DNA from: Polytrichum commune
Taxonomy: Eukaryota > Streptophyta > Polytrichopsida > Polytrichales > Polytrichaceae
Assembly: GCA_950295325.1 (NCBI GenBank)
Contig: OX485808.1
Location: 43,918,527 to 43,978,526 of the forward strand
DNA: 60,000 nucleotides
Reading direction: 5' to 3'
Under the pieces are notes generated by a model. The model did no database searches and was not told the DNA's origin. It worked only from the letters and a program-made list of their open reading frames with translations. Of the stretch, positions 24,555-36,178 are shown one piece after another. The stretch's first letter is position 1. The number at the start of each line of letters is the position of its first letter. The position numbers and the translations under genes are program-made.

Positions 24555-24921
24555 AGGCCAAAATAATACACCTTAACCTTGGTAGTATCACCCTTTGTAA
24601 TGTCACTCCCCATATATCCCCAAACCCTAGGGAACGGATGTGTTTAGTTCAAATCCCCCTCCTTGTTGTCACATGTCCCTCTCGTATATCACGGATTTTT
24701 GACATTAAGATAATCCATTGAAGAATTCAAAACCACACATTTGCACGCATCACGTTGTCATCATTGTCATAATCACATTGTTGATTTTGTGTTATTCTAG
24801 AATGTCGCATGCTACACTAATTCTTTATTATCACGCATCCATGTTAACATTGTTGACCTCTTAATATCACATGCACTTTGGTCGCCCATAAAGCATGATA
24901 TTAGGGAGGTTACAGTGTACT
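24555..24921 (-). repeat. Dispersed repeat R2, inverted copy
   Basis: Reverse complement of 5061-5435. Recognisable blocks are ATATATCCCC, CTAGGG, TTGTTGTCACAT, TCACGTTGTCATCATTGTCA, GCTACACTAATTCT, TTATCACGCATCCATGTTAA and GTTACAGTG. Confidence 0.55.
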
Positions 24922-27599
24922 CAAAGGGGTGACCTTCCTAGCACTTGTATTCTGGTGCACCCTACCACCTATGGTCCGCCCAATCATAATGGGGGTATTC
25001 GGGTGAACTAGACATTTCAACCAATTATGTGGGAACCTAGGGGCTTGCCCTTGGAGGAGATAGAGGCCCATCTAGCTTGTCTACACATGTGTTAGAAGTG
25101 TATTCACCTTCAACAGGAGGCAATGTATCTCAAAAACCCTCTAGTGTATGTTTTAAGATTACATGTAGACTCCAACCAACTCGAAAACTAAGCGAAATCA
25201 TTATTCACGCCAGTGACAACATTAGAGTCATCTGTCTTTTTTTTTTTCCTTTTCTTCTTTTCCCCCATATGTATCAAAACGTAAAATTAGAAGAAAGAAA
25301 GAAAGAAAAAGGTAAGACAAGTAATCCAATGTGAACACCATGAAATCATTAAACACGCGCATGGCTATGAGAAAGGACATGAATTGGAAGGTTAGAAGAG
25401 GTTGGGACCACAAAGGTGTGGAGCGGGAAAAGCATGGCCATGGTATGATGACCACACATATTCTCACTTTACTTATGACCCAATCTTAGTCCACTTGGAG
25501 GCTAGTAAAATATGTGTGAAAGTGGCCTTTCACCATGGAGTCCGGTGATCATACAAATCTACAACTTGGCACTTGGCACTTGGCGATACTCTCATCTCCA
25601 ACCTTCACCTTAAACCCAATCTCAATAAGTTTGGATGACAACACCGTCTTGATTGGGCGCTTTCGAATCTAACAATTGAATATTAAGATTATTTTCAAAA
25701 ACATAATTCGATAAATTTGAAAATCAATGTTTTTTTAATTTTCATGGTTGAACTTCATTTTGAGATAGATTGTCATAATTTATAATATTTCATGAAATGG
25801 TATACTCTTCATCGAAGCTACTCATGTAGGAAGGTATAGGTTGGAGAAGGCCCACATGCCCACCTCAACCTTAATCACAAGCTTCATCCACGTAGTGGAT
25901 GAGTGGTGGCAAGAACGGAGGAGATTAGGGGAGGAGGATTACATCGGTCAAATCCGACGGTCGAGAAAGCACAAGCAACGTGGCCTCACCATAAACCAGA
26001 AGCTGCTTTCATCGCCCATAGACTTCTTCTTGATAAACCAAGGGTGGGATAAGCGTTGCTCTAGTATAAAAGTGAATGCATGTTGTTAATAATCAAACTC
26101 AATTATGGTAGTGGAGAACCTACCCATAATTATCAAAATTGTGTATTAGTAGAAAATTGTTATTTGGGAGATATGTCAAGGTGAGGGAATCTTTATATAC
26201 TCAAACTATCATTTGTAGATCATATTGATAATATGATATTTTGCCTAGATATGAAGGTTCTAGATAATACCACCAAGTACTCGTATCCTAATGGTATCAA
26301 AAAGTTTGAAATCCTCATTTTATGTACCCCATTGGTGTGTGTGTGTATGTGTGTAGGATATTTTGCTTGTTGATTTTAATCTATTTATAGGTCTTAACAT
26401 GGGAAATACAAACTATACAAAAATGAAGTTGCCTATGAAGCTCATGATTTTTATTTTTATTTACCCCTTGTATGATCTTTTAAGAGATCTCTAGTGTTTT
26501 CATTTCATTATTGACATGAATATCAAAAATGGGACAAATTAACATACATGACAACCAACGAATTTACCAAATGTTGATTTCAAGACAACGTGTGGGCTAA
26601 GTACCCCCCCCCCCTCCTCATATATTTTGGAATGCAAACTCATTATTGTCCTTTCATGAGATTGGCATTGACAATTCCATCTTGATTAAAATGTGGGAGG
26701 TTTTCTTACAAAGAGTATCTTCCAGGACAATCGCAAAGATGCCCTATACGATTGTCTTGTTACAACTTTATTCCAAGAAGAACTCATTTATTCTTAATCT
26801 CCAATTTTCATATTGTCACTCAAGATTGGAGCAAACATTTCCAACTTCAAACATTGTGAGTTTTGTCCTCACGATATATATGGTCACTTATATGACATAC
26901 ACACAATAATTAACTGATGAATGTTTTATTGACTATTATTAAATTCAAGCACCTTGCAACTTTTGGTACTTTTGCAACTGAATCCACTTACAAGAAAAGT
27001 ATGGGGGTGCCGCAAATCCTTGGTCCAGGGAACTCAAGAGCAAGGTTCCACTATCCCTTGTTTGATAATAGCAATGAGGTAGAGTAGCTTACCAAGAGTG
27101 CTATTTTTTTGGCCTGAGTAGAATAATAGGTTTGCATACAACACATAATCTTCCTTGGAAATCTTGAATACTTGCACAATTCATGTTACTTTCATGCATA
27201 CGAGACCAATACAACACCCACTTTTAAGAAATTTTTATTTTATTTTTAGGTGACAGTCCCCAAACACATGGATTTCCTTTTTGTTACAAATGTAGATGCA
27301 AGGTGGAAGACAACTAAGCCTTGCTTTAATGTATACACATGATATCATAGGGGTACAAACCAATGTTCTCAAGGTATTGGTTTTTCATATACCAATGGGT
27401 AAGGCTTGATAAAAATTATAACTGATACGTTCACGTTAATAAGTGGGATTAGGTTCGGGGTATTAAGATATTAAACTTTAAGTTGTTCATAAAATGTCCA
27501 AGGACAAATGATTATTTAGAGTATTAAAATAGGTATATGTGCACACATATATATAAGACGACGGGTATTGAATGATATGAATGAGAGTCTGCATTGGAT
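24922..27599. other. Gene-free stretch
   Basis: Contains a polypyrimidine then polypurine block at 25230-25312, a TG-rich microsatellite near 26334-26354 and a C11 tract near 26604. No gene seen. Confidence 0.4.
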
Positions 27600-27990
27600 C
27601 TATTAGGTAGATTTAGTAGAGGCACCTAGTCTTGATTAAAAACCCATCGGCTATCTATAGGGTACTGGAATTTCGTTCATACTGGGGTTAAATTTTGATC
27701 AGGTCGTAACCAACAATGCCATGACACATGTCCTAGTTATGAAAGTGGAAGGAATAAGCGGTTATGGCATATTGTAAACATTGGTAGTATGTTCAGGACA
27801 ACTTTTGGCTTCAAAAATTCACAATAATCTCAATCTAAGGAATAAAATTACCATTTTTTTTACAGTCCTCATGATTTCTATCTTCCTACATGGGAAAATT
27901 TGCACCACCTTATACTTCTCCAGAACCTAGCGCAAAATCTCTAACGTGATCGGTTATGGGTGCCTCTACTCTATATAACATATCATATAG
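27600..27990 (+). repeat. Dispersed repeat R3, copy 2
   Basis: Direct partner of 20270-20690, collinear over about 390 bp and clearly diverged. Confidence 0.6.
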
Positions 27991-28319
27991 ATACCTGTAC
28001 TGATACCCGTGCAGCAATAAGATACCCGCGACATGAAGCCTGGCCCACCAAACCTAGCGTGAGTGAAGTAGGTCACCCTCCAATTTGGCGACCGCCACCA
28101 CCAAATAGCCGTTCCCCTGCCACGAATAGCCGTTCCCCTGCGCCAGAGCTGACAAGGGGGCGCGGTTTAGTAAACATATCCTATTGCCGCTGGGATGGAG
28201 TTAAAGGAGGGAGGGTTGGGGGCGGCTGCGGAATTAGGCCCGTGTGCAAAGTAACAAAACCTAACTTCCTAAAGTTTGGGCCCCACCAGAAACTAACAAG
28301 ATACTAAAGATACTAATTT
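27991..28319. other. Short GC-richer non-coding stretch
   Basis: Holds two direct copies of AATAGCCGTTCCCCTGC with a 22-bp period near 28105-28143. It marks the shift from the AT-rich repeat region to the GC-richer leader of the next gene. Confidence 0.4.
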
Positions 28320-30815
28320 AATGCAGCGAAGTTTCTGGACGCTCTCCGCCGGCCACCGGACTCTGAAGTGTATAAACAACAACAATCTTCTACTGCCGAC
28401 CTTCGGCGTTGCTTCGGAGAAGCAGATGATCCTCAATACACGTCTGTCTGCACTCTGTATTAATGTACTCTGCATGGCAGATTTCAACAGCATCTTCTGA
28501 CTATTTCTGTCGGGAAATAACTGAAACAAATCAGCGTCAGATCTGGACTCCCTCTTTCACCAAGCAATCCTCCGATTGAAATTTGCAATAGCTTGTAACA
28601 GCCTGCACTGCACTCAGGTTTGAATGCAAGTGCATGCGTCGCGGATCGCCGGAGTCTCGGTAATTGTTGTGGATCTGGGACTGCAACTACACAGGAAAAG
28701 CAAAAAAGCAGCTTCTCTGTGCCTCTTTGGAGCAAATTTTCTCAAGTATGTAATGATTGTCTTCAGTGCACTGCGCTGTCCGTTCTCTTTGGAACGTGTG
28801 TACGGGTTGGCCGATTTAAGATTTCAAAGAGACGAAAAGATTCGGTTCACTTCAAGCAATCGTTGCCAGTTTGTAATAACTCAGCTGCGCTGCAATGTCT
28901 GTTCCGTTTCGAATGTTAGTACGGATAGGGCGATTTAAGATTAGATCGTGGCGTGTGGGGAGTGGTAAAAGATATGTGGCTGTTGTGTAGTTCCGGTTGG
29001 AGGATGGAAAGTGCCAGTCGGTAAGGTTGTGTTATTCGTGAACCTATTTCTGTTGAGAATAAGTGTCAAATTCTGTGTGAGTTCTCTTGCTTCCGTCCGA
29101 AAGCAATCCTTCTCGCGGTAAGGTTTATCATAACAGCATGCACTGTCCGTCCTGTTTTGAATTAAGTACGGCGAGGACGAGTTAAGATTAGATCCTGGTT
29201 AGTCACACAGGGAGGATAACGGATATGTGGCCGTGGAGCCCCGGTTTGTGGATAGAAAGCACGAGTCGGCAACGTGGTAGTTGTAACTTGTGAACGTATT
29301 CTTGTAGGGAGCGGCCGATTTGATCATTATTTATCCTCTTTCAAGCACCCTGTGAGTTTTGCAATGGTTGGCTTCGCTGCACTGTTCGTTCTGTGACGAA
29401 TGCCAGCACATCTTGGTTAATTGGAAATAGTCGTGGTCAGCCATTGGGGGAAGGATAACATATAGGCTGTGTAGCTCTGGTTTGTTTATGGAAAGCACGT
29501 GAGAGTTGTGGCGGGGTTGTTTGGATTGCGTGACTTATTTTTGGCGTGAGGATCTCGAGTCAGTCAGGTTTTGTCTTGTTGTGAGGCGGGAGGGGCGTGA
29601 ACGTTTAATTTCAGTTGCGTTTGTGGAACTCGTTTGGAGTTGTTTTTGACCCGGTTTTGTGCATTAGGAGCCATAGCCGGCTTTGTTGTTCCTGTTGGTG
29701 ATCCTTGGAAGTGTGTTGGTTTTTTTGGCAGCTCTTCGCGATCTGCACCACATCTCTGTGAGATCTATGCGACCAAAGTCGTCGCAGCTGCGCAAAGACT
29801 AGAAGCTTGATCTGAGGTTTTGCTCTAGGTCACGGTCGTTTTAAAAAACAAGCTACAACACCGAGTTCTCGTCCCTTCTTGTAATGGTGGCAGTCTTTAC
29901 TCCTTACAGGACTTGTGAATGTTTCTTGAGTTCTGCGTCTTCCGGAATCTCGGTTCTAACATGCTCCAAGAAAAGGATAGGAGGAACATACTTCAGTCTT
30001 CCACAGCCTATGAGTAGAAGTTGGCGGCTCTTCGGGTTTATAAAGTGAAGGACGTGTTTTCATAATCCTTGAAAAAGGAAAGCAAGGTGCGAGGGCCTTG
30101 GATAATTTTCGCCGTCACATTTGTAGTGGAAAGTTGAATCCCTTCGAGAGAAAGGAGCACATCATACAGGGAATTACAGACTCTGAGCGCGAATATTAGC
30201 TTGGAATATGGCGCCTGCATAGAACAGTGAGAAGCATTACAAGAAGTTGTCCGGTTCCTGCACATGATCGTGCAGAAGCTGAGCTTATCATTGTCTATCC
30301 TGGAGAGAAGCATCAATCACTAGAGCCTGTAGTCCTTTTTAAAACCTTACAGGGACACACGCACGCTATGTTGAAGAAGAAATATCAGATCTGAAAAGCA
30401 GTCCATCAAAAGGCCTGCAAGAGTGGAGTTTTTGAAAGGAAAGTTTGTACGAGGTCTTGTACACCATGCTCCGAGTCACTCGATGTTCTAATTAAATCCT
30501 TGAAATAGAACGAGTGATAATCCATCCACTATCTCCAGTCAGCTGGAAAACCATTTATTTGAGCAATCCAATAAGCTCCTCAGCTTGAATTAGACCGGAA
30601 GTGGATTTTACCACATTACACAGCTTGCACGTGTGATCGAAAATTGGAGAACGATAGCGGGAGCGTCATTAGTGATTTTGATCTACAGGCGAAAAGTTGT
30701 GTACCATATCTGGTTGATCGATTTGCTCACTTAAGCATTGTTCGAAGAGAGAGAGAGAGCTGATGTGGCAGCGGGCCATAAAAATTAAAAGTGGCCATAG
30801 AAATTGAAAGTAAGG
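28320..30815 (+). promoter_or_regulatory. Probable promoter and leader of the EWTY-tailed gene
   Basis: This 2.5 kb is less AT-rich than its surroundings and has no supported coding frame. A TATA-like GTGTATAAAC lies at about 28368. If it is used, the transcript would have a very long 5' leader or a leader intron. GTATGT near 28745 and TCTACAG near 30690 could be splice ends, but nothing decides this. Several short upstream ATGs occur. Degenerate repeats inside are listed separately. Confidence 0.35.
28760..29540 (+). repeat. Degenerate tandem repeats in the gene leader
   Basis: A block with CACTG(T)CCGTTCT, a GAAT or GAACG motif, AGTACGG and GATTTAAGATT or GAGTTAAGATTAGATC recurs near 28765, 28890, 29135 and 29370. 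Each of the last three is followed by GGATAACGGATATGTGG-like and GGAAAGCACG-like segments. The period is about 235-250 bp, with a shortened first unit. The copies are well diverged. Confidence 0.5.
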
Positions 30816-33214
30816 ATGGCGTTTGAAGTGGCAAGAGTGCACAGCCTTATATGTTCGAGCATTAAAGACGAGTGCGACTTTAAGAATGGGAAGCACCAGT
30901 CTCCTTCACGTGAATGCATCACAGAGCAAGCGCAAGGTTATGTGCACCTCCTCAAGGACCTCCCATGCGATTCGAATGTCTTAAATCAGTGGTCAGAAGC
31001 ATCACCTCTGGAGGCTTCTTCTTGCTCGACCACGGAGGCAGGTAGTGACGAGGAGGATGACCTCTTCGCAGGGTTGGCCCAACAGATAGCGCACTCAATG
31101 CTCGACGACGAGAAGAATGGAACAGAAAGTGGAGCCTTGGGTGGAAGTAGATGCTTGGAGCCTCAGGGTTTTATGGATGTACTAGAGGTGGACAAGGTAA
31201 GTGTGCTTTCTGCATTCATTTCACCTAGTTTTCCTTGCAGCATATTTGGTTGCCAAAACGTTTTGTAAGGCCAAAGTAATCAGAGTTTAATTATCTTGTT
31301 GTAATGAAACATAATAGATGGAAATTACTCGAGGCCACTGGCGAAATTAACTCGCCTATTGAGTGTCGGTACTCATCGTACATTTTACAAGCTGTTAAAC
31401 TATAATAGTTATTATACCAGAATCTAATTCTAGTGGCGTGTGTAATCTTCACAGCAGAATTAGCTTAAGGGGGCAGACTGTCATGTGTAGTAGATTGGCT
31501 AAGCGTGTAGTACATTGCAGGTAAACGACTCGTCTCCCTCGAGCTGGTCAGGTGGGAGTTGGTCATCAAGCTCATTGTGCTCAGGCAGCACAACCAGTTC
31601 CAAGGGCTCTTCAAGAGTTTCATCGCAAGTTTCTTCTCCCCCCACGACGCCTTCGTCAGGTCACCAAGATGCCTGGGACACCCTCTATGCAGCAGCCGGG
31701 GAGGTTGTGAGGTTGAGAGGTAACGAGGAGAAAAATTCTGTTCCATATCCGGCTGGGAAATGTTACCATACGCAGGTCCCTAACCAATTTCGGCAAAGTC
31801 ATCTGCCAGTACAGGTTCGTCCTGCTGAACAGACGGGAAAAAGTTCATCGCCTTATTCTGGGAGAAGAAACGAGGAACTCAAATGTTCTAGCAACCAGGT
31901 AACTTTTCCCTCAAAACTGTGCCAAGCATGTTGAAGGTTACGATTCTCAGTCATCTTGTGAACCTTTCATGTTTCTGTTCCTTGAAAGATCTGGCATTTT
32001 CCATGAAGTTTAAAACGGTTGTATATGTCCATCTGAAATTCAGTTATTATGAGTCTAAAGCATAATCACCACAGTTCGGAGCAATCTAGTGCATTATTGT
32101 TTTTTCACCGCCTGCACATGTTATCGCTGTAAACATCGAGGTTGCAAAACCACCCTAAAGAGCTACGGCCATACTGACAAGCTCCTTGCGTAGTGCCCCT
32201 CATCGTGAAAATGGCTTTTCTGTTTTGAAGGTGCACCATTTCCGTCCTACAAAATCTCCATTAACCGCCTGGACAAGCCAAAGTAGGACCAACCGATTAC
32301 AACATCAGCAACAACCACAAGGATGGAGTCTAGATGGCCATAATGTTGGTCACAGCCAGTATTACTCTGGGAAAGTAGCAGATTGTAATTCTGTACAGTG
32401 GACTAGTGGTTCCACTGGGAATGTAGGTTTTGGGATGCAGGCTATGTTTCTTGGAGGCGGTTCTGGTCGGGAGTCGGGAGGAACTGGAGTGTTCATTCCT
32501 CGCTCCTTACAAAGTGGCTCTGAATCTATGCAAAAAACTGGTGAGTCTCTGATTCTTGTCAAGTGACTTTCATTAGGCCAGTCTTAAGAAAAATGAACAT
32601 AAATCTTGTCTGCCAAAAATCCTGGCACTTGTCAAATTGAGGATCATGTTTATACTATCGATTAATGTAGAATTTGTTGAGAGATTCTGACTATCTGGTG
32701 CAGCAATGGGCTCAATTCTGCTCTTCACCATCAGGTTGGAACTGAAAGATCACACTAGTAGCACATAAGCCAAGGACCACCATTTGAGTCCACAAACTTT
32801 CAAATACTCATGACCTTATCGTTGCATTTGCCATCAGCAGGTGATACCCGGTTAATATTAAACTGAATATGATTTAAGGGAAGTATATCTTACAGATGAA
32901 ATGCCAAACTTAAGTCACTCCTGCATTTGGAGCAGTAAATATCGACAACAGAAGTAAATGTAAAATATAGTCAAACTTATTTCATACCCACACATGACCT
33001 AACCTAACCTATTTGTTACTTGCAAATTGCAGGTCACTCTGTATCAGCATCATCGAAGCATGGCCATGTCAGGGGTGCCCAAAGCATGGAGTTCCCAAAA
33101 GTGACTGTTAGAGAGACTTCCTGGCCCACTTCACAAAACAACACGAATTTCTCAAGTTTGAGACCACAGGCAGTGGCCCACGAGCTGTGCCTCCCTACAG
33201 AATGGACATACTAG
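30816..33214 (+). CDS. Plant-specific protein, GTGVFIPR and EWTY motifs, four exons
   Basis: Four coding exons are supported: 30816-31196, 31521-31898, 32231-32540 and 33033-33214. All junctions have GT/AG ends, and the phases are 0, 0 and 1. The joined protein is about 416 residues. ATG 30816 (MAFEVARVH) is the first good start in this frame. The features in order are an acidic segment with DEEDDLFAGLAQQIAHSMLD, a long Ser/Gly-rich stretch, PPTTPSSGHQDAWDTLYAAA, a Gln-rich segment, FGMQAMFLGGGSGRESGGTG followed by VFIPR, and the C-terminus LPTEWTY. I recognise the combination of an AWDTLYAAAGEV-like segment, a GTGVF-PR motif and an EWTY tail from conserved, uncharacterised plant proteins. 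That is memory, not a search. No catalytic domain, signal peptide or membrane segment is visible, so a regulatory or scaffold role is only a guess. A tRNA gene lies 0.56 kb downstream. Confidence 0.85.
31197..31520 (+). other. Intron 1 of the EWTY-tailed gene
   Basis: Donor AAG|GTAAGT at 31197, acceptor TTGCAG ending 31520, phase 0, 324 bp. Confidence 0.8.
31899..32230 (+). other. Intron 2 of the EWTY-tailed gene
   Basis: Donor CAG|GTAACT at 31899. The acceptor is taken as TTTTGAAG ending 32230, phase 0. This acceptor is the least certain of the three because it is AAG rather than CAG or TAG. It does keep the frame into the Gln-rich segment. Confidence 0.6.
32541..33032 (+). other. Intron 3 of the EWTY-tailed gene
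   Basis: Donor CTG|GTGAGT at 32541, acceptor TTGCAG ending 33032, phase 1, 492 bp. Confidence 0.8.
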
Positions 33215-33772
33215 GATAAACACATCCACCTCCCCCCTCATGGATTCCACATCTGTGCTGGCCATGTGGATCTTCAGGAGGTTAGCTTTCCCTTAACACC
33301 ACACATATTTGCAACATAGATGGCTTGCAGAATTGGCACATGGCTGTACAGTAGTAGTTTCATCCCGAAGATCACAGGCCAAGAGCCTGGTGTATAGTAG
33401 TAGATAGGCATAGGTTACAGATAATTCATCACAACATACAGATACAGCTAGTGCACAATAAGTTGCACCCTTTTGGAGGGAAGTAGGAGGAATAGCCACA
33501 GATAGATGGCCCACTTGAAACATTGGTCCTTGAATAACTCCACTGGGATCCTTGCAGTGTAGGATCACATTATTAGAAAATCCATCTCTGTCTCTGGCCT
33601 CGAGGCTAGTCGAATAATTCGAAGCAACATCTGTGAATAAGTTGCCGTAGCTCGTATTCTAGTTTGATATTATTCATATTTGATATGAGTTTTCAGTTTT
33701 CTTTTTTGACCCGTGTAGAAGGTATGTCTTTCTATACTTTAGGTAAGTTATCAGGTCCATATGAAACAACGA
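33215..33772. other. 3' flank of the EWTY-tailed gene
   Basis: Probably holds the 3' untranslated region. No clear polyadenylation signal was picked out. Confidence 0.3.
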
Positions 33773-33845
33773 GCCGACCTAGCTCAGTTGGTAGAGCGCG
33801 TGGCTTTTAACCACGTGGTCGTGGGTTCGAGTCCCACGGTCGGCG
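33773..33845 (+). tRNA. tRNA-Lys (anticodon UUU)
   Basis: A 73-base cloverleaf. The acceptor stem is GCCGACC pairing perfectly with GGTCGGC, followed by discriminator G. The D arm is GCTC-AGTTGGTA-GAGC. The anticodon stem CGTGG/CCACG holds loop CTTTTAA with anticodon TTT. The T arm is GTGGG-TTCGAGT-CCCAC. The internal promoter boxes A (TAGCTCAGTTGG) and B (GGTTCGAGTCC) are intact. There is no intron, and CCA is not encoded, as expected for a nuclear gene. Confidence 0.98.
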
Positions 33846-35312
33846 CCTTTCCCGTTTACATGCTTCTTAATCATCGGAGCATTTTCCTCTTTTACGTTTC
33901 TCTTTATGATACCTCGACAGCGCTCTCTCTCTCAAAGAAACGTGTGGTGCAATACACCCCTGAAGTGGACCTCAATGTCTCGGACTCAACATTGGACCCA
34001 GGCTTGAAGATGGATTCCTCAAATTAAGGAGGGATATTTTCCCAAAATCTTGCTCTTGATCAATGAGATCACTTGATTTGGGAGTTTCTTTGGTCTTCGA
34101 CTCTAGTGTAAAAACCCACTCTTATTTGTGAAGATGGCGAAGATTTTCTGTGTGGCTGTGTCCAAGTTGGGCTGCAGAATATTTCAGACAAACAATGCTT
34201 ATTGCGAACAAAAGAGATAAAATAGAACCTCGAGTGACAAGGATTAGTGATTACATCTACCCACACTCAACTAGGTACATATCCTATACATGGCACCCGC
34301 CACATTACTTTGGAATAATATTGTACAAATGATGGTTCACCTTTGCTTGTGATGCTTGAGGTAAAGACTTCCAAATTCCCACCTAACTTTCAAACATAAT
34401 CAGATGAAGCAAGTGTTTCTTTTGTACATGAGAAGACGTTGAACAAAGTGCTCAAAAGCTGATCTGTCTGTTGCCAATCATCCTCCTGGTAACTAAGGCT
34501 TGCATTTGTACTGCCTGACAGAGCACAACCACGATCATACAGACTCTGCAACCAGAAATTTCTTCATGCTCGTTCACTAACAACTTTTTTTTTTGTGAAT
34601 GCAACAGGCAGACTCTTCATATTGCAACTTTTTTTATCACTTGCCTCACGTGGATTGAGCACAAAGATAAGGAAGCATCCCTCCCTAAATGATAGACACT
34701 GCACCTTACGAGAGAGAGAGAGAGAGAGAGAGAGCGCACTCCCAAGCTATGCCTTCTTCCTCCAACAACCACCACTTTCTTATTTCTGACCAGCAAGTTT
34801 TCCCACCTGATTGAGGCAACAGGGCAGGTGGCGTCACTAAGATAGGGCAGATCTTCACCAATTCCCAGATTGCTTGATTCATAGTCCCAACCCCCGCCTA
34901 CTCCAAGAAACTGACATAGGGTTAACTGACATATCACCCCCAACCTAGGGTTAAGTGAACTTAAGCAGATATTGAGCAACGTGTCTCACACTTTTTCGCC
35001 TTAAGCAACAACTTCTCTCGTTGCTCCCTTTGTGGAGTACCTGCAATATGCTTGCAAGTTGCAGCCAACAACTAAAACATCTCCCCCCCCCCCAACCCAT
35101 GTTAATGCCTTTCTGTGCGGTAATTCACCCTAAGCCAAGAGTGTCTGTGCCACCATGCACAATGCACTGGTCCAGCCCACATTGCAATTCCACTGGTGGA
35201 ATGCATTGGGCAGTGTATACGGGTTGGATAAGAAAAAGAAGCCCAGAAGGATTTTATGCGGTAGAATGCCTCTGGTGTTGGATTTTCCAACGTGTAAGAT
35301 CACTGAGGCATC
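33846..35312. other. Gene-free stretch
   Basis: Short frames only. It contains a perfect GA microsatellite (34710-34734) and a C11 tract near 35083. The palindrome TTCCACTGGTGGAA lies near 35189. Confidence 0.4.
34710..34734 (+). repeat. GA microsatellite
   Basis: About twelve uninterrupted GA units. Confidence 0.95.
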
Positions 35313-35371
35313 AAGTGGAGGGCTTTTCTGGTGTGTAACAATGCCCTTACACACCGGAGTAGCCCCCACTT
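35313..35371. repeat. Imperfect hairpin, 25-bp arms
   Basis: The left arm at 35313-35338 begins AAGTGGAGGGCT and ends GGTGTGTAA. The right arm at 35347-35371 begins TTACACACC and ends AGCCCCCACTT. They pair over about 22 positions around an 8-base loop. This could be a foldback remnant or a small-RNA hairpin. Nothing decides which. Confidence 0.6.
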
Positions 35372-35999
35372 GTACAGAATGCACTCTACTACATTATACA
35401 GAATCCACCAGGATAGCCTCCACTTGAGGCTGGCATGGGGTTTGATCCAGTGTTGGATCATTTATTTTGAATCTAGTAGGAACCAAATATATCAGCTAAA
35501 CTGTTGTTGAAACAATTTAGTTTCGGCTAACTTGTTGTTTTCAAGTGATTTCAGCCTTTGGAGGTTTGGCACCTCTTGGAGCAACATTGGAACCAAGGTC
35601 TACTACTACTATGCATTTTGAAGTTTGGCTCATCTTTGAGACATTTTTATATCACAAACTCATTGGTCTCCTCTTGCAATATTGAAACTTTGTGAGAACT
35701 TTATAACCTATAAATTCCTTTCACCCATGGAACTTGCCACCCTACTTCTTGGATTGGCCTATGAAATGAAATTGATTTTAGAGTCTGGAAAGCCAAAAGG
35801 CTTATGGGACTCGAGATACATTGGGGTGGTGTCAAACTGGCTAATTCCCTAGAGTGATGGAATGCGGTGGCCTCCTATGCAAGGCTAGCTTGGCCCACTC
35901 AACATAGTATGACAACTATGAATTTGGTTTTTGATGGCCTAACACCACTCTTGGAGCATGTTAATTTAAGCATGAGAGAATTTGGGTGGCTTTACAAAG
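35372..35999. other. Gene-free stretch
   Basis: No supported feature. A short open frame starts near 35867 and runs into the tandem repeat that follows. Confidence 0.35.
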
Positions 36000-36178
36000 C
36001 ACTCTCAAACTCACCTTTTAGCCCACTAGTTGGAGTTCAATCCCAAGACTTTGCGGATGCGCTCTTAAACTCACCTTTTAGCCCACTTAATTGGAGTTCG
36101 ATCCCAAGACTTTGCGGATGCCCTTTCAAATGTGGCTTTCAACCCACTCAACTAGAGATTGATCCCAAGACTTTATGA
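36000..36178 (+). repeat. Three-copy tandem repeat, 60-bp unit
   Basis: The unit contains AAACTCACCTTTTAGCCCAC, a GGAGTT block and CGATCCCAAGACTTTGCGGA. Copies start at 36000, 36060 and about 36121. The first two are close and the third is diverged. Confidence 0.8.

Noticed and set aside
20690-27600. Complete LTR retrotransposon between the R3 copies
   Set aside because: No primer-binding site, gag, protease, reverse transcriptase or integrase motif was seen.
28624-28938. Open frames of about 100 codons as a separate gene
   Set aside because: Two overlapping frames of similar length, no motif, and they lie within the degenerate repeats of the leader region.
35021-35427. Overlapping frames of 84-105 codons on both strands
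   Set aside because: Mutually overlapping, no motifs, and they include a hairpin and a C-run. Probably chance.
36000-36178. SINE or tRNA-derived repeat, because the unit contains GTTCGATCCC
   Set aside because: No A box at the right distance and no tRNA fold. It is a simple 60-bp tandem repeat.
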